Shown here: in pieces, positions 1 to 11,559 of the stretch
Position numbering within the stretch: the stretch's first letter is position 1
Layout: each line of letters begins with the position of its first letter
Source: Vermamoeba vermiformis
Taxonomy: Eukaryota; Tubulinea; Echinamoebida
Direction: 5' to 3'
DNA: 64,000 bases
Assembly (NCBI GenBank): GCA_045837725.1
Contig: JBEWZL010000123.1
Span: 186,001 to 250,000, forward strand
Program-made: the position numbers and the translations under genes
Notes under the pieces: model-generated
The model's input: the letters and a program-made list of their open reading frames with translations, nothing else
The model's database searches: none
Told to the model about the DNA's origin: nothing

Positions 1-33
1 ATATTGTTATCAATCTACATCTTTGTATTTGGA

Positions 34-57
34 TCATAGAGGCTCAAAATCATCTTC
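34..57 (-). other. C-terminal LIR-like motif of ATG4
   Basis: The last residues before the stop are E-D-D-F-E-P-L. Acidic residues followed by F-x-x-L fit an Atg8-interacting motif in the same position as the C-terminal LIR of animal ATG4B. Binding is inferred, not shown. Confidence 0.5.
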
Positions 58-2793
58 AGTCAATGACGCATTCATTGAGGCCTCTAATTCATGTTCAGGC
101 GAACTAGTTTCAACCGTGAACACGAGCGGAACATTCTTTTGCTCCCACTGATTGGCAACTTGTTAGTGACTAGACAACGATATATTATGAATAATAGGAC
201 GTACCTTATAGTAAAAATCGATGAACTTGAAGAACTCCTCGCGTGTCTTCAACAAAAATCCTACAGCTAAGCTCGGATCCACGTCTTCAAAGTTCATTCG
301 TTGAGGGACTTTGCAGTGATAGCTCTATTATGCATAGTATTAGTATTGGCTCTAACTTATAGCATCATAAACTGAACATACCTCCAACACATCCACGGAG
401 TAATCTTGGTCTGGTTTCACTGCAGGACGAACAACGTGCGGATCCAAGTACACCACGTCCTCGTCTTGATAGCCAACAAAATAGAGCGACTTGTTTGGCT
501 TGCCGCCGATAATACCCACCGAGAACGGGCACTCCAAGCACGCTTTCAAGTGCGGGATGTACGTCTTGTTCAACTTGTCAATGCCCAATCGCGTCGGAAC
601 AATGAGCAGCAGTGGCCGCCAGAAGGCTTGAGGAGGCTGATTGGTGTTGGGTTGTGTCGAGGGCTGTTGTTGCGCTGGCTGTTGCGGCACGAGTGGCGGC
701 ATGCCTGTGTTCTTCGATGGCGAGCGCGAGAGTGGTGTTGAGGTCTTGGACGAGGGTGAAGACGACAAGCTGCCGTTGACTTTTGACTTGCTCGTTGATC
801 GCGTGACACGTGTCTTCTGTGAACTGAGGCCCGTCAAGTCATCGAGCTCAATGACCGGTCCTGACTCGGTCTCTTTGATCACCATGGCGCTGTGCTTATT
901 CTGCACTACGACGCTGTCGACTTCTCCCTCGCGAGGACTTGCGAGAACGAGGCTTGGTGGTCTCGCCATTAGTGCCGTTAGTCTCGTTCTTCTTCTTTTT
1001 CTCCTTGAGACTGCTCTTCAACAGCGGATAAGGATCACTCGAAGTCAAACTCTTGCGTTGATTCTTCAAAAAGTCCTCTTCTTCCTGCGACATCACGTCA
1101 TCTTCGCTTGAAAAGTCTTCGCTCTCATCAGACACGTCGTGTCCGTTATTTGCATTTGTATTGTTGAAATTACTATGTACAGTTTGATTATTTGGCTGAT
1201 TGTTCTTCATGTGCGAAGCGGGCTTGGATGAGCAAATGATGAGAATTTGATCGATGTAGACCACTCCCTGCGAGGGCACATTCATCACAAGGCCTTCTGG
1301 GCTGTGTCGCCGAATCAAAATTCTAATAATAGTGTTAATACAGCTCGGCACTATATGTGACATGTGCGTGTCAGTGCTTACTCTAATATCTGACAGATCT
1401 CTGAAGGTGCTAGCCAATTGCCTCCTTTGTACAAATACTCTTCCGTCTTCTCCTCGTATTCAATGTTGTATTTGGCCGCACGTTGTCGCTTGATCCACGC
1501 ATTGCGCGCAATGATGTTGTGAATGGAATAGGGATGAGCTGTCGAAGGATTATCCGAGAACCAGCGCAGCACCTAATTATAGATGTCAGCCTCTATTGTT
1601 ATATATGACAGGGGATTACATTACCTGTCTGTAAGTCGAGTACGGTGACTTCCTATCCGCGTCAAGACCAGCTAGTGACACGAGTGTTAGCAAGTGATTA
1701 CAAGTGATATAAAGTGACGTACTAGACTCAAATAAGTTCATCAATGCTTGTGCGAGCACCATTTGACCTGATCGAACCATACAGCCCCAACCTAGAAACA
1801 CCAGATCCAGGTCAATTAATTGTTCCTACTCCTCGGGCCTAACAGTCTATAATCACATATGCATTATTGTCGTGCATACCAATGTCAGAAGTGACTGAAT
1901 AAGGTCCTTGTTGCAGTTCAGGAAAGTCTTTGCGGTAAGTGAACCAAACGATGTTAGAAAAATCTTGAATAAATCGCTGGGCGTGGGGATACTGATGCGA
2001 TTTCTTCTTATTTGCAGATGCAGTGACCTAGTCATAATAAAATAATTAATAAATAAGCGATTGAGGCGAATTGGAAGGATCTGAGTTTTGGAAGCTTCGA
2101 TTATTGAGCGAAAGAATTATAATATATCCAAATGCTAGCATTATTTTAGAAAATAACTAAAAATAACGAGCAAATGCTAGTACAAAGCTGAATACTAGTG
2201 AAATTCCGAAACGAAGGACAGATTGAGACATTTTCATAACTTACCTCCTCTGGAGTCATCTCGTATTTCTTTCCAAATAACCATATCGGGGATGAGCTAA
2301 ATATGGGTGCGTCTGTCGGCTCTAAGAGAACGTTATTTCAAAAATTATTTTTTTTCGCGATCGCCCAAGAATAAAGGAAATTTAGTAACAGCTCGATGAT
2401 TATGCGATAAAATGCTGTAAAATATTTTAATATTGAATAATCAATAATATACTTACGTGAATTGTAGAGATTGTAAAAAGTATTCAGAAATCTGTTTCGA
2501 CCATTCAAAACAAAATTAAGGAACTTCTGTTTCGTCTTATCCTCCTTTTTTCCGCTATCTTTCGTTGGGGACTGTGATAAATTATTATTGCTGCTTTGCG
2601 GGATGGGCTCAGATCGCTCTAAATTATTAATTTTCTTATTTTCTTCATCCTCTCCAAGAATGCTCCATTCTTTATCCAAGTCCGTATCACCTTTAGAACT
2701 AATAATCCCCCAGCTCTTTCGAAGATCTATATATTAAAAACTCAGTAAAAGGAAACACAAACAGACTTTTCAGATTGGATTACCGTCTGTCAT
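34..2793 (-). CDS. atg4: ATG4 cysteine protease (autophagy)
   Basis: This is the peptidase C54 that trims Atg8 and removes its lipid anchor during autophagosome formation. The catalytic Cys lies in GWGCMVRSGQMVLAQAL (exon at about 1616-1801). The Asp-Pro-His pair is in VVYLDPHVV, after the family blocks VPTRLGIDKLN and GIIGGKPNKS (352-640). The ATG at 2793 opens a 10-nt first exon; splicing from GTAATCC to TATATAG joins MTD to DLRKSWG in frame, which decided the start. About 100 Ser/Asn/Lys-rich residues precede the protease, and a Ser/Thr/Lys-rich insert splits its two halves. The protein ends in EDDFEPL, resembling the C-terminal LIR of animal ATG4. There are roughly eight introns. The family call is firm; exact middle exon borders are less so. 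Confidence 0.93.
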
Positions 2794-3166
2794 GGTGCAC
2801 GAGCAAACAAATTTTAACCATCAATAGGGGTCCTTTAATACAGGTCCCACTATGCACTTGTAAGTCATTAACTAGTTTAACTTAGAATCAAGCGCCGTTC
2901 GTTTTTTCAAGTTCCCTCGCACGTGGTTTGAGATTTCAGCACTAGTTCGAAACCGTTACAAGACCATCCTCATTACTCAGCATGCTACTTGTTAAGCATT
3001 AGTATAATTAGCTATCTTTTAGAAGGTTGGTTTATTTACAGCAAAATAAATAAGTGTTTCGCAGCCACATCCGACAGTCATCGAAACGCGACTGCACACC
3101 ACTATAATTACATGAACTCACGCTAATATGAGCAATTTGATATTATACACGATCTAATAGGGACAA
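2794..3166. other. Intergenic, ATG4 promoter / SIN1 3' end
   Basis: This 373-bp AT-rich stretch holds the 5' region of the leftward ATG4 gene and the 3' end of the leftward SIN1 gene. I see no ORF, RNA gene or clear repeat. Confidence 0.5.
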
Positions 3167-5095
3167 TTAGCTCTTATCTTGATTCATTGAAATCAAGTAG
3201 TTGATCTTGCCAACAATTTCTCCTGCAATGTTCCGCGATTAGAACTGAGACTAGTAACAATTAAATATAAGCAACACTTACTTGCAACTGAACTGCTCGA
3301 GACCTCAAATGTCAGGGGCTTCATGTCCTTGCTCTTGAACTCAATCGTGACCGTCAGACCCTTCTCTTCCATGCGCACGCTCTTCACGTCTTTAATCGAG
3401 TTGGGTTGAAGCTGAATAGCAAGAGACATTAATACCACTTCATATAGACATATAAAGCACATCAAACAACGATGTTAGGCGATAAATTCATTGCCTTTGA
3501 AATGTCAACAGCGTTTCAATAAATTGACGTGTAGCTCGTCGTTGATGACGCAACAACGATATTAATTCACTGGGCAACAATAACCCAGTACGTTATAATT
3601 AATTAAGTATACTTACTTGTTTGCTAGGCCCCTTCTTCTTAACGACTGTGTGAGTGATGCGAATGCCATCGACACCAATCACGCGGTCTTGTTTCTTGCC
3701 AAACTTTTTCAAATACACCACGTTGTACGTCTGATTATAGTAGTGTTAGTTAATATGGCTATCCTAATAATGCAACAATTGTCGTAGGTATATTTTGAAC
3801 GCCCTAAACTTACCTTGTATTGCGTGGCCAGTGCTTCATACCAAAAGATTTCTCCGCCTTGTTCTTCGCCTTTAACGTCTAATATTCACGTTAGTATTAG
3901 TACTATTGTATAATAAGTTTGAGGTATAATTTGCTGATTTGTGACAGTTGAAGCGTAGATCTGAATTCCGTGTTGCAAAATGAATAAGTTAGTACCTTGC
4001 TTATTGATCAAATTGATGTCCAAGTCCTTCAAATCAGCCACGCGCAAGTCACGAGGCAAGTAGGTCGAGTCCACCATGTATTGCAACACGTGCTCGTGTT
4101 CCGACAGATCGCGCTTCTTGCAACATAGTTCTAATACTTTAGACATCTTTGTCTCTAAATCAAATGCCATTGTGATGTATGTGTTGTTCGGCATGTGAAT
4201 TTTGAGGAATAATCTGTTATCTGAGGCTGCATCCGCTGTTTTATGAAAGATTACATAATCAGATCCAATATTCGGTAAAGACAATAAAAAGAATTTAAAA
4301 CGTACCCTTATACTTGGCATTCTCTCGTAGCACCAGTGCCTCATTAAATTTACCGACTTGTGACCTGGAGGATATTTCTGAAATAAGAGGTTGGTTAGTG
4401 AATGAAGATCAAGACAAAAAATCTTTGTACGAATCAAAAATCAACTTTAAATTGCGGAATAAATCTAAAATAATTGAATATTGTATTTGTTATTGTATAT
4501 AATGCCGTTAATATTTAAACTTGCCTGGAAAATCGTCGTCGACATTGCCTTTCTCATCTGCCATTCGCAATACATAAGCATCAGTATCCTCGTTCAGTTG
4601 ATTATTGGGGTCCATAGTATTAACTTTTCTAATCACCATTTCCATTAGTTTCTCGAAAGTAGCCGTTTGAGCAATCTTGATCACAACTGGTTGGCTCATA
4701 TTAGGCACGAAAACCTTCATATCAGTCAAGGCCACGTTTCCTATCAATTTAGATAATCCAGATTTTTTAGGTGCTGCCACAGGGGGTAGTGTCGGCTTTT
4801 CTTTATCGAATGCGAAGCTCTTCAGATCTTTTGGAGCTTCCCAAACAACCATTTTGCATTTATCGACAGGTGCTTGGTCTGCTGGATTGACCTTTCGCTC
4901 GTTCTTCTTTGCGTCATCGAGGGCGTTCATTAATAAGAGACTTTTCCTTTTATTAATGCGCCGATCTTTTGCAGCAGATACGGTTTGTTCGCTGTCCAAG
5001 CCATTCACCTCGCGCCAAATAGGATCAATAATAATATTGTCCGTCTTGGTTCTAATGTCACGTAGGACTGCGGCCAAATCGCCAATCACCGCCAT
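3167..5095 (-). CDS. SIN1/RIP3, TORC2 subunit with CRIM, RBD and PH domains
   Basis: This scaffold subunit of TOR complex 2 recruits substrates such as PKB; the Dictyostelium orthologue RIP3 binds Ras. The first exon (4508-5095, 195 aa) has an N-terminal segment and the start of the CRIM domain (MKVFVPNMSQPVVIKI, then ADEKGNVDDDFPGKFK). The next exon continues with QVGKFNEALVLRENAKYK. A ubiquitin-like Ras-binding domain follows (NRLFLKIHMPNNTYITMAF). The C terminus is the SIN1-type PH domain (TYNVVYLKKFGKKQDRVIG, then MKPLTFEVSSSS), ending NYLISMNQDKS with TAA at 3167. The order CRIM-RBD-PH matches the family. A PKB gene lies at 59.9-62.2 kb and a RasGEF at 11.6-15.4 kb, so pathway partners are in the same window, though not adjacent. 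Confidence 0.9.
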
Positions 5096-5641
5096 GTGTG
5101 CTTGTGCTATTCAGTTCGGCTGCCGATAAGACAACTAAAATTTAATTTCGCGTCACAAGACACCCGCGCGGTTGAAATTTAAAAATTCGAGGGGATGTAG
5201 GGCTTGTAATGCGAATGGCACGAGTAGCACAATGCGGGCACGTCATAATAATTAGTAAATTGCGTGGCAGCGGATGCAAGTTCGATAATTCAAATTATGC
5301 CCCTGAGCTGATTTAACAAACTGGAGGCATTAATTTAATTATTACTAATATAATTTCCTTAATTTGACCTTGGTGGTGATTATGTAAGTCAAACAGTGGC
5401 GGGACCCTTCAAACAGCAAATCCTGTCGAGCTGGATTACCTAACAAGGCTCCAGAGCTCCGTAATGGCTTATTGACGAAGCGTGTATGTTTCTCATTGTC
5501 ATTTGAGCGTATAAACGACTTGCACACCTTGAGATTGACGCCCAGATTTATCAATCTTATTCCGGGCACCGAAAAAAAATCTTCTCGCGCACCTCGCTAC
5601 ATTCACTCATCGCATACTCAACACTCAACAACAACTCTACA
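5096..5641. promoter_or_regulatory. Divergent promoter region between SIN1 and C-CAP
   Basis: This 546-bp region separates two divergently transcribed genes. It is AT-rich, with an A-run near 5571 followed by a CA-rich leader (CACTCAACAACAACTC) just before the ATG at 5642, typical of highly expressed amoebozoan genes. No ORF is credible here. Confidence 0.45.
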
Positions 5642-6561
5642 ATGGCCAAGCTCGAAGGAAACAAGTGGTTTGTCGTAAGTGCTTACTTGCTGCACAATAG
5701 CTGTAGCTCCCATCTCACTTCTGAAATTGAAACTAATCTTGTCACGCAGGAAAACGTCTCCGACAAGCAAGACATCGTTGTCAAGCCCACCGCCTTCATG
5801 CAAAGCGTTTTCATCCGCAAAGTAAGCTTCAATTCAGTCGGAATTTTTAAATCTAATTTTTCCTCATTTAATTTTGCTTGAGATTCTAATAATTCTGTGT
5901 AGTGCACCAAGGCCGTCGTTACCATCCAAGGAAAGTGCAATGCCATCAGCGTTGGTAAGTAATAATTTAGATTTTGTGGTTCAAAAGATAAAATTCAAAA
6001 TTTTTCACTCTGATGTAAGGACGTCACCTTGCTTTTTACCTGTTTCGCTATGAAATTAGTATTTCCTAGTTAACTTAAATAGTATTTGTCATATTTTTGT
6101 AGCAAACAAATCTTTCTATTGCATTTCAGACCCACTTTTACTAACAGTCGCGTTTACTCCATCTAGAGGGCTCCAAGGACACTGGTGTTATCTTCGATGA
6201 GTAAGTACACCATAAGGCATATAAAAATATTCTACAACAAGCTGCTTCTCAAAAGACAATGCTAATTTTTTGTTTCAGCGTCATTGCCAACGTTGAGGTG
6301 ATCAACTCCCAAAAGGTTCAATTGCAAGCCAACGGCTCATTGAACAACATCGTTATTGAGAAGACTAAGGGTGCCACCGTCTTCCTCCAAACCGAGGCTG
6401 GCAAGAAGGCTGAGATCGTCACCTCCAACTCCGAAGAAGTCAACATTGTTGTCCCTGACCCCAGCGGTGACCCCAAGGAGCACAGCATCCCCGTGCAATT
6501 CATCTCCAAGTTCGAGGGCGCCAAGTTGGTCACTAGACCCGCTGAGCACTCTGGTAACTAA
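5642..6561 (+). CDS. Stand-alone C-CAP (CARP) domain protein
   Basis: Five exons (5642-5674, 5750-5821, 5903-5955, about 6168-6199, 6280-6561) give a protein of roughly 160 aa. It starts MAKLEGNKWFVENVSDKQDI and ends GAKLVTRPAEHSGN. This is the C-terminal beta-helix (CARP) domain of cyclase-associated protein, which in full-length CAP binds ADP-G-actin and recharges it with ATP. Visible landmarks are KWFVEN, AVVTIQGKCNAISV, GVIFDDVIANVEVINS, IVTSNSEEVNIVVP and KLVTRP. The N-terminal helical domain, Pro-rich region and WH2 motif of the ~460-aa Dictyostelium CAP are absent. The first exon starts exactly where the domain starts and has its own leader, so this looks like a genuine short gene. The family is certain; a role in actin turnover is inferred. 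Confidence 0.9.
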
Positions 6562-6766
6562 ATTCAACAATTTCGTACTGGATGCTGCTTTGTCAGCGTA
6601 GCTGTAGTTCTAGATACTTTGATGAAATCCTAATTATCGAGATTCATCATTTGTTATAATAAAATCTTTAAAACCCAATGTGCTGTGTCATTTCCGAAAA
6701 ATAATGCTAGCTGTTCGGGACAACCGATCTGGTCATTTTAGTTCACCGTTGATACCTCAATACACA

Positions 6767-8382
6767 ATGGCTGCGCAAGAAGTGAACGTACATAAGCTTA
6801 CTTTAGAGCTGGTTACTAAGGGTGCAGCACGTTCAGGTGTATTAAAAGTCAAGCACGACAAGCAGTTGGATACACCGGCACTTTTGTTGTATTCGAAAAA
6901 AGGAACACCCCCTAATTTTACACCTGATTTATTAGAAAAAGAGAAGGAGGCTAAGGCAGTTTTGGTCGATTTGCAAGATCTGTAAGCTAAATTATGATAA
7001 AAAATTCAGAAAATATCTCAAAAAATTAATATAAAATTATCTCTCGTAGATATGATGAGCACAGGGCAGTGGAAAAGTATGGAAACGGTCTCGGCAAATT
7101 TTCTAACATGGATAAATACATTCTCATTCTTGGCACTCGAGATCCGTTGTGCTATTACGAGAACAGCTTCTCTGGCGATGATTATACTGTCACTACTGCT
7201 GGTGGAAGAAAAACGGTACGTATACATCGCTATGATTGACCAATAAAACGAATGTTGGATTGCGCTGATCCTGCTAGTTGAGCTTGACTGATCATATTTA
7301 CACGATAGGTGGCGAGTAAGCAAATAGTAGATATTATGAACATGTTTGATTGCGAGGTAAATATCTCGCCTGGCCCGCAAATGGCCGCACACGGCACGAG
7401 CAAACGGTTGAACAAAGCTGTGACTACCTCAATGAAGTGTTTGAAGAGTTTATTCACCATCAATCCTGTGCTGAAGGTCAGTGCTATATACCTATTGCCA
7501 ATGTCGATGTGGTCGTATTCTAACTGCTGCTCATTAGAACAACACGTTTGGTGTCATTCACGGTGGCACGATTATGAAAGAGCGAGAGAGGTCCGCCACG
7601 GAGACAGTCAGCTTGGACCCTGCTGGTACGTGCATTTATGAACTATATAGAGCCTTTATCATGCAGAGCTAGTATGGTATCGAAGTACTCACGTCTTCAA
7701 CAGGATTCTTGATTGATTGCATGGGCGTCGATGACTCGCCTGAAGAGCGTACACAAGTGTTGAATACAGTGATGGTACGTTTATGATACTATTACGTTAA
7801 TATGACCTTTATTAATTGGCCGTTGTATCGTAGAAAATTTTGCCCGAAGATAAACCGCGCATGGTGATGGGCTCGTTCAATCCACTTGAGGTCCTTGATT
7901 TGGTCTCGCACGGCATCGATTTGATCAACAGCGCATATCCTAATATGGTAGCCGACCTTGCCTACGCACTCGCATTTGCAGTCGATGTGCCACTGACCGC
8001 TGAGAGCACGGAACATAAGATGGAAGTGGACGAACGATCTGATCTGCACGACAACAACAAGCTCAATTTACGCGACATTTGCTACAGACTCGATTTGCAG
8101 CCTGTTCTGCCTGGTTGTGATTGCTATACGTGCACTAAACACACTCGTGCCTACATCCACCATCTGCTCAACACCCACGAAATGTTGGCGAATGTTTTGT
8201 TAACCACGTACGTAGCACTGATACTTTAACATGTAGTTAATAATATGCTGATACTATTTGATCGCAGACACAACGTGCACGTCTATTTACAATTTTTCAA
8301 GACAATCCGCGAGCACATCCGTAAAGGAACATTTGAACAGTACAGAAACAATTTTGTTAAGAGATATAGTGGCTCTACTTAA
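6767..8382 (+). CDS. qtrt2: Queuine tRNA-ribosyltransferase accessory subunit 2 (QTRT2)
   Basis: QTRT2 is the partner of the catalytic subunit QTRT1; together they swap guanine for queuine at the wobble position of GUN-anticodon tRNAs, at the mitochondrial outer membrane in animals. The protein starts MAAQEVNVHKLTLELVTKGA with the TPALLLYSKKGTPPNFTP block. It continues through PRMVMGSFNPLEVLDLVSHG and ends RNNFVKRYSGST (TAA at 8380). The zinc site is clear: CDCYTCTKH about 80 residues before the end, with a later His in NTHEMLANV, giving the CxCxxC...H pattern. About six introns interrupt it. The N-terminal sequence favours subunit 2 over catalytic subunit 1. Confidence 0.88.
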
Positions 8383-8668
8383 TATTAATAGCACAATTGG
8401 AAATAATAAATGTAACATAATTGCGATCGCGATCTGAGTTTGCCGGATATTTCTTTCTCTCACCAAACGGGCATTTTTATCTTACATATATCTGAGACTT
8501 AGTCTTCTCGAAGATATTTTCGCCATGCAGATATCAAGTGTCACCAATTGACACGCACCCAGAATTCCAGGCCTAATTTGGAGGTAGGTGATTTAAAGTG
8601 GCCAAAAACGAGACCTGGCATTCTATCTGTGCTTTTATTTGTGCCAACCACGTTAGCAATATTGAAAG

Positions 8669-11208
8669 ATGAGTTGGACTTCTACAACACCATCTGGAGC
8701 GAAAAAACAAGCTCAAGTAAGGGCAATTAAATGATCCGATCGTAACGAAATCCATTAATATTATTTAATAATAGCCCGCACAAAGTGGTGGACAAAGAGA
8801 AATACCTCCTTCGCCGAGGAGCTTTCAATTAAAACAAGATAGTAGAACTGTATCAACTGTAAATAGAGAATTTAATTCAGAAGCTGAAAAATGGGAGATC
8901 GACGCTTCTGAAATTACTTTAGGAGAGAAATTAGGCACAGGATCTTTTGGAGAAGTTTATAAAGGCAAATTAAGAGGCGTGGAAGTTGCAGTTAAGAAAT
9001 TAACGTTAAAAAAATTGGATGAAAAGAAATTGGAAGCCTTCCGAAAGGAAGTGGGCATTATGAGGTAAATATCATAATTTATTTTAATAATTAACTTGTT
9101 TTTGACGGAAATAATTCTTCAACCTAAAGATTTTTTTTTTCAACGGCTAATATTAAAAAAGACTAATGGTAATTTATTGATAAATAACGATTTTTATACG
9201 TTGTATGCATATGCATAGCCGCAATGTAAATATTTCTGCAATTATTCTATCCACGAGGGATCTCGCTGAAACTAAATCACTTCCCATTTCCAGTAAACTC
9301 CGCCACCCCAATGTCCTATTATTTATGGGTGCCTGCCTTGAGCCCGGCAATCTTATGATAGTAACAGAGTTGATGTCGCAAGGCAGCGTGTACGATCTTC
9401 TGCACAAACATCCGGTACGCGTCAATTTTAGGAGAAATTAAATATGAATTATTTTCGTAGTTAAATATTACTTCAGGGCATATAATTAACGCCTATTTGC
9501 TTAGGAACAATTGACATTCAGAAAGAAAATGGAAATTGCAAAAGGCGCAGCAAGAGGAATGAACTGGCTGCATCAATCCAAGCCCGTATCATTTATTCAT
9601 AGAGATTTAAAGACCGGAAACTTGTTGGTAAGACTCCAGAGCAATTTAAATTCTTTCCCACATAACGTCTAAAATTCTGCTTTTTATGGCAATTAATTCT
9701 AAATGTTGTTGCTACGTTAGGTCGACGACAACTGGTGCGTTAAAGTATGCGACTTTGGTTTAACGCTCATCAAAAAGCACGAGGAGAAAGCAAATTACGG
9801 TGCTATTGGCACGCCGTTATGGATGGTACGTTGGAAAGCTAGTCTTGATGCTGTGTTACCTATATAGAGTATATGGCTGGTGATAATAATAAATTGTTTG
9901 CATAGGCCCCTGAAGTGTTAACAAATCAAGCGTACGATGAATCAGCAGACTTGTACTCATTCGGCATTGTTTTATGGGAGTTAATGACGCACAAAGACCC
10001 GTACCCCGAGATCAACACCTTCGGCGAGATGTTGGAAAAAGTGTAAGTACATTAATAGGGAGATAGATCTAAACCGTTTTTTTTTGCAACTGCAATCAAT
10101 ATAACACGTACGTTGGGCACTTTACTAACGCTTATTACAGTTGCAAGCAACACCATAGACCAGCTATTCCAGAGGTATGTAGACAACGGCATCGCGTATT
10201 GATATGTACTAACGCTCGGTTAGTCTTGCCCACCTACACTGCGCGCATTGATGGAAAAGTGTTGGGATCCAGTTCCATCAAAACGGCCGTCATTCGAAGA
10301 GGTACGTTAATTGGTTGATCGTACTTTTAGCAATGTGCTCACACCATTTTAGGTCCTAGCACAAATCGACGGCATTTTAATTGAAGGTATTCTTATCGAT
10401 CCGCAAGCGGTGGCGTTTTGGAAGAAGAACTTCAACACTGCCGAGAAAGTACCATTCAAAGAGTTCTGTCAAAAGATCTCCGAGCATTACAAGGTGCCTG
10501 TTGACTCCGACAGCGAGATTGGCTTGTGTTTGAAGGATTTGTTAGAGAAGAATGATCACGTGACAGTTGACACTGTTGGAAACTTCTTGCAATGGTTTGG
10601 ACCATTTGACGGCCAACTGCTAACGAGAGTAAGTGTTGAACAGGACTCACAACAAGCTAATTCTGTTACGGGCACAACTGTTGCTTGACTTTTGTTCGGA
10701 CGAGTTCTAATGTGATACGTGTAGGTCGTGGACTTATTGAAAGAGAAGTGGTTCCACGGTGATATTTCATCCGCTGAAGCTGAGAAATTGTTGAAGTCAG
10801 AGGCAAAGGGCACTTATTTGGTTCGGTTCAGCACGAGGTATGATCGTGTCACTCCATTTCTTACTTTGGACTTGCAGGCTAATGTATTGTAACAGGGAAC
10901 CTGGTTCATATGCTATCAGTGCTAGAGCTAAAGAACAAGTTAAGCACTTCCGAGTAATGCACAAAGCAGGCGAGAACTACGTGATTGGTAAGCGCATCCA
11001 TTGTTGATTAATGAACGTTAAAATAGTGGGCTAATTCCTCTTTGTAGGCGCAAGAAGCTTTGACTCGCTACAGAATTTGATTAAATTGATAGCCGCGGAT
11101 ATCGGCCTGAAAAAGAAACAAGCCTGTCCAGGATCCAAGTACGAACAGATTTTCGCCAAAAAGAAAAATATCATTATGCCGTCAGCTTATGAAGAGGTTC
11201 ATCTGTAA
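8669..11208 (+). CDS. Shk-family protein kinase with C-terminal SH2 domain
   Basis: This is a TKL-type kinase joined to an SH2 domain, an arrangement described as the Shk family in Dictyostelium. The ATG at 8669 starts MSWTSTTPSGAKKQAQ and is spliced to a Ser/Gln-rich leader. Kinase landmarks are GEKLGTGSFGEVYKG (glycine loop), VEVAVKKLTL (ATP Lys), FIHRDLKTGNLL (catalytic loop), VCDFGLTL, and GTPLWM joined to APEVLTNQAYDESADLYSFG. About 70 residues of linker precede the SH2 domain (KWFHGDISSAEAEKLL, GTYLVRFSTR, then EPGSYAISAR), where the FLVR-type Arg is present. The protein ends MPSAYEEVHL. It has about twelve short introns. All catalytic residues are visible, so it should be active; which Shk paralogue it is cannot be told here. 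Confidence 0.92.
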
Positions 11209-11559
11209 TTAGTATTATATCATTATTATCGTTGTAAATTTTGGCTAACGAAAATTGTATTATTGCCCAAAGTAAAAGCTTTTCGAAAACTTAGTCGCCT
11301 TGACAACAAGCGTATTGCCGTATCCACCTCATCTAATATACAAGCTTTTCGAGTACCTCGGGGGTAACCGTCAAGGCACTTTTAAGTTTTCGGAGGCGCA
11401 GAAATCTTTTTTTTTTTTTTCAATTTGGAGATTTCTTATTCGGCCCAAAAAAAGGTTGATTCCGCCGACGGACTAATATGACCGATTCAATAACAAAGTT
11501 GGCACCACAAGTCAGCAAAGAATATTTAACGGCATTCTTCTCCTCATATTTTTTGGAGG
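11209..11559 (+). ncRNA. Intergenic hairpin plus T-run; possible small RNA
   Basis: This 351-bp gap between the Shk kinase and the RasGEF holds two complementary arms, CGAAAACTTAGTCGCCTTGAC (11284-11304) and its imperfect inverse at 11370-11392, about 65 nt apart. A run of 14 T follows at 11407-11420. A long terminal stem followed by a T-run is what a Pol III transcript would look like. No known A/B box was seen, so a 3'UTR hairpin of the kinase mRNA is equally possible. Confidence 0.3.
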
